Source: Paracoccaceae bacterium (GTDB lineage Bacteria > Pseudomonadota > Alphaproteobacteria > Rhodobacterales > Rhodobacteraceae). From it: DNA of 6,468 nucleotides. Each line of letters opens with the position of its first letter. Within the stretch, counting starts at the first letter, position 1. This document shows, one piece after another, positions 5,535 through 6,468 of the stretch. The position numbers and the translations under genes are program-made. The notes under the pieces are model-generated. The model saw nothing but the letters and a program-made list of their open reading frames with translations. It was not told where the DNA came from and searched no databases. The stretch spans positions 1 to 6,468 of the forward strand of contig JAAEZW010000112.1 in the NCBI GenBank assembly GCA_018222665.1, read 5' to 3'.

Positions 5535-5576
5535 AGATTGCGACATTTTTTGCACTCGTAACGTCAGCGCGTTTCG

Positions 5577-5602
5577 GGTTTGTTGCGTAAAGGAAACGAA
5601 CC
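5577..5602 (+). promoter_or_regulatory. Predicted RNA hairpin 1 in the pntA leader
   Basis: GGTTTGTT at 5577-5584 pairs with AACGAACC at 5595-5602 over 8 base pairs with one G-U, closing a 10-base loop (GCGTAAAGGA). A competing 6-bp stem, CGTTTC 5570-5575 with GAAACG 5593-5598, shares the right arm, so two alternative folds are possible. Confidence 0.4.
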
Positions 5603-5605
5603 AAG

Positions 5606-5621
5606 GTGTCCGCAAGGGCAC
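5606..5621 (+). promoter_or_regulatory. Predicted RNA hairpin 2 with GCAA tetraloop in the pntA leader
   Basis: GTGTCC at 5606-5611 pairs with GGGCAC at 5616-5621 (6 bp, one G-U), closed by GCAA, a GNRA-type tetraloop that is unusually stable in RNA. It is followed by A-rich sequence, not a T-run, so on the + strand it is not a terminator. It stands 11 bases upstream of the ribosome binding site of pntA. Confidence 0.45.
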
Positions 5622-5632
5622 GAAAAAAGAAG

Positions 5633-5640
5633 AAGGACGG
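5633..5640 (+). promoter_or_regulatory. Ribosome binding site of pntA, deciding the TTG start
   Basis: AAGGACGG ends five bases before TTG 5646; the core AAGGA (5633-5637) is eight bases away. No ATG or GTG lies nearby in this frame that would give the family N-terminus. TTG yields MKIGTPKE, matching MRIGIPRE of E. coli PntA, so TTG is the start. Confidence 0.75.
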
Positions 5641-5645
5641 AAACG

Positions 5646-6468
5646 TTGAAAATCGGAACACCTAAAGAAGTGTTCGAAGGCGAAGCAAGGGTCGCAATGA
5701 CCCCTGACAGCGCACTTCAGCTTCAAAAGCTCGGTCACGAGTGCTACGTCGAAAGCGGCGCTGGCGCGATGGCTGGCTTTTCAGATGCTGCATACGAAAA
5801 TGCAGGTGTAAGTGTTGTTAAAACAGCAGCAGCACTTTGGAAAGAAGTGGACATCGTGGCCAAGGTGCGCCCTCCAAGCGATACCGAAGCAAAGCGGATG
5901 CAAAAGGGTCAGACGCTGATTTCGTTCTTCTATCCTGCACAAAACGAAGAGCAGATGGCGCTATTGGCCAAAAAAGGCTCAACCGTGATTGCGATGGACA
6001 TGGTTCCACGTATTTCACGTGCGCAAAAAATGGACGCATTGTCGTCAATGGCGAATATCGCAGGCTATCGCGCTGTGATCGAAGCGGGGAACAACTTTGG
6101 TCGTTTCTTCACGGGTCAGGTGACTGCTGCGGGTAAAATGCCACCTGCCAAAGTTTTGGTTGTGGGCGCGGGTGTTGCGGGTCTTGCCGCGATTGGGACA
6201 TCTGTTTCCTTGGGGGCCGTGACATATGCATTCGACGTGCGTCCAGAGGTGGCCGAGCAAGTTGAATCAATGGGCGCTGAATTCGTCTATCTTGATTTCG
6301 AAGAAGAACAACAAGACGGTGCCGCGACAGGCGGGTATGCCGCCGTATCAAGCCCAGAGTTCCGTGAAGCGCAACTGGCAAAATTCCGTGAATTGGCGCC
6401 CGAGGTGGATATTATGATCACGACGGCACTGATCCCAGGACGCGATGCACCAAAACTTTGGTTGGCGG
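5646..6468 (+). CDS. pntA: NAD(P) transhydrogenase subunit alpha, N-terminal part (3' end outside window)
   Basis: The first 274 residues of the NAD(H)-binding domain I of proton-translocating transhydrogenase, which uses the proton gradient to drive hydride transfer from NADH to NADP+. The cofactor domain is peripheral on the cytoplasmic face of the membrane complex. The N-terminus MKIGTPKE is followed by EARVAMTP (13-20), VESGAG (35-40), FFYPAQN (94-100) and the highly conserved RISRAQKMDALSSMANIAGYRA at 122-143. Arg122, Gln127 and Asp130 have the spacing of the R127-Q132-D135 loop of the Rhodospirillum rubrum enzyme. The dinucleotide fold GAGVAG is at 174-179, with the acidic residue after strand 2 in AFDVRPE (Asp197), and VDIMITTALIPG at 254-265. 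The frame is open to the window edge without a stop. Whether the membrane segments are in this subunit or a separate pntA2 cannot be seen; pntB is expected downstream. The start codon is TTG at 5646, supported by AAGGACGG. Confidence 0.96.
   Translation, partial: MKIGTPKEVFEGEARVAMTPDSALQLQKLGHECYVESGAGAMAGFSDAAYENAGVSVVKTAAALWKEVDIVAKVRPPSDTEAKRMQKGQTLISFFYPAQNEEQMALLAKKGSTVIAMDMVPRISRAQKMDALSSMANIAGYRAVIEAGNNFGRFFTGQVTAAGKMPPAKVLVVGAGVAGLAAIGTSVSLGAVTYAFDVRPEVAEQVESMGAEFVYLDFEEEQQDGAATGGYAAVSSPEFREAQLAKFRELAPEVDIMITTALIPGRDAPKLWLA

Larger units (their letters stand above)
5535..5645 (+). promoter_or_regulatory. Structured 5' leader of pntA
   Basis: This 111-base gap holds no gene. It has two consecutive potential RNA stems (5577-5602 and 5606-5621), a purine-rich linker (5622-5640) ending in the ribosome binding site, and the TTG start. 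I see no convincing -35/-10 pair. A T-run at 5546-5551 lacks an adjacent stem, so I do not call a terminator for the preceding operon. pntA may have its own promoter here or receive read-through. Confidence 0.4.

Noticed and set aside
5546..5551. T-run after the methyltransferase gene as terminator
   Set aside because: The nearest possible stem (short GCGC arms near the end of the gene) is about 20 bases away, too far for a normal intrinsic terminator.
5606..5621. Hairpin as an intrinsic terminator of the MBL operon
   Set aside because: The stem is followed by an A-rich run on the + strand, not by T residues. On the minus strand the T-run comes before the stem, which is the wrong order.
5406..5738. 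Open frames crossing the ICMT-pntA gap on either strand
   Set aside because: They overlap both confident genes, have no family similarity that I recognise and no good ribosome binding site.
1..6468. Mobile elements, CRISPR arrays, tRNA or rRNA genes, defence systems
   Set aside because: No transposase, integrase, regularly spaced repeats, cloverleaf-like sequence or defence-type protein was seen; the genes are metabolic and tightly packed.

Overview
The window looks like chromosomal DNA of an alphaproteobacterium, most likely the Rhodobacterales (marine Roseobacter-type). I infer this from protein content and style: malate synthase G, kynureninase beside a roseobacter-style SDR, a split pntA, moderate GC by eye, and very tight gene packing. 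There are no rRNA or tRNA genes, no insertion sequences and no CRISPR. Eight protein genes fill almost everything, and both window edges cut through a gene.

Layout from left to right. (1) The C-terminal end of malate synthase G (glcB, + strand, to 374). (2) A 70-base gap (375-444) with a candidate promoter and a perfect 9-bp inverted repeat. (3) A class I glutamine amidotransferase of the gamma-glutamyl-GABA hydrolase type (445-1203, +). (4) A leftward three-gene operon read from 3582 to 1200: SDR oxidoreductase, kynureninase (kynU), GNAT acetyltransferase. Each junction is a 4-base ATGA overlap. The last stop codon overlaps the convergent stop of the amidotransferase. (5) A 133-base divergent promoter region (3583-3715). 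(6) A rightward three-gene operon from 3716 to 5534: an exported metallo-beta-lactamase-fold protein, an exported rhodanese-domain protein and an integral-membrane ICMT-type methyltransferase. The junctions are TAATG and ATGA overlaps. (7) A 111-base leader (5535-5645) with two predicted RNA hairpins. (8) The 5' part of pntA (NAD(P) transhydrogenase alpha), starting at TTG 5646 and open to the window end.

Malate synthase G closes the glyoxylate route from acetyl-CoA and glyoxylate to malate. The leftward operon degrades kynurenine to anthranilate and alanine, but no other tryptophan or kynurenine gene lies in the window. The SDR may serve a later step in anthranilate catabolism (inference). 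pntA belongs to the proton-translocating transhydrogenase that makes NADPH.

The most unusual part is the 3716-5534 operon. Its MBL protein has lost most of the canonical HxHxDH metal motif but keeps the later His and Asp ligand positions, and it carries a CxxC pair. The partner rhodanese has an active-site loop with no basic residue. The third protein is a small membrane methyltransferase. Together they suggest a cell-envelope, possibly sulfur-related pathway whose substrate I cannot name. The second most interesting signals are regulatory: the inverted repeat that flanks a -10-like box and covers the ribosome binding site of the amidotransferase, and the structured pntA leader.
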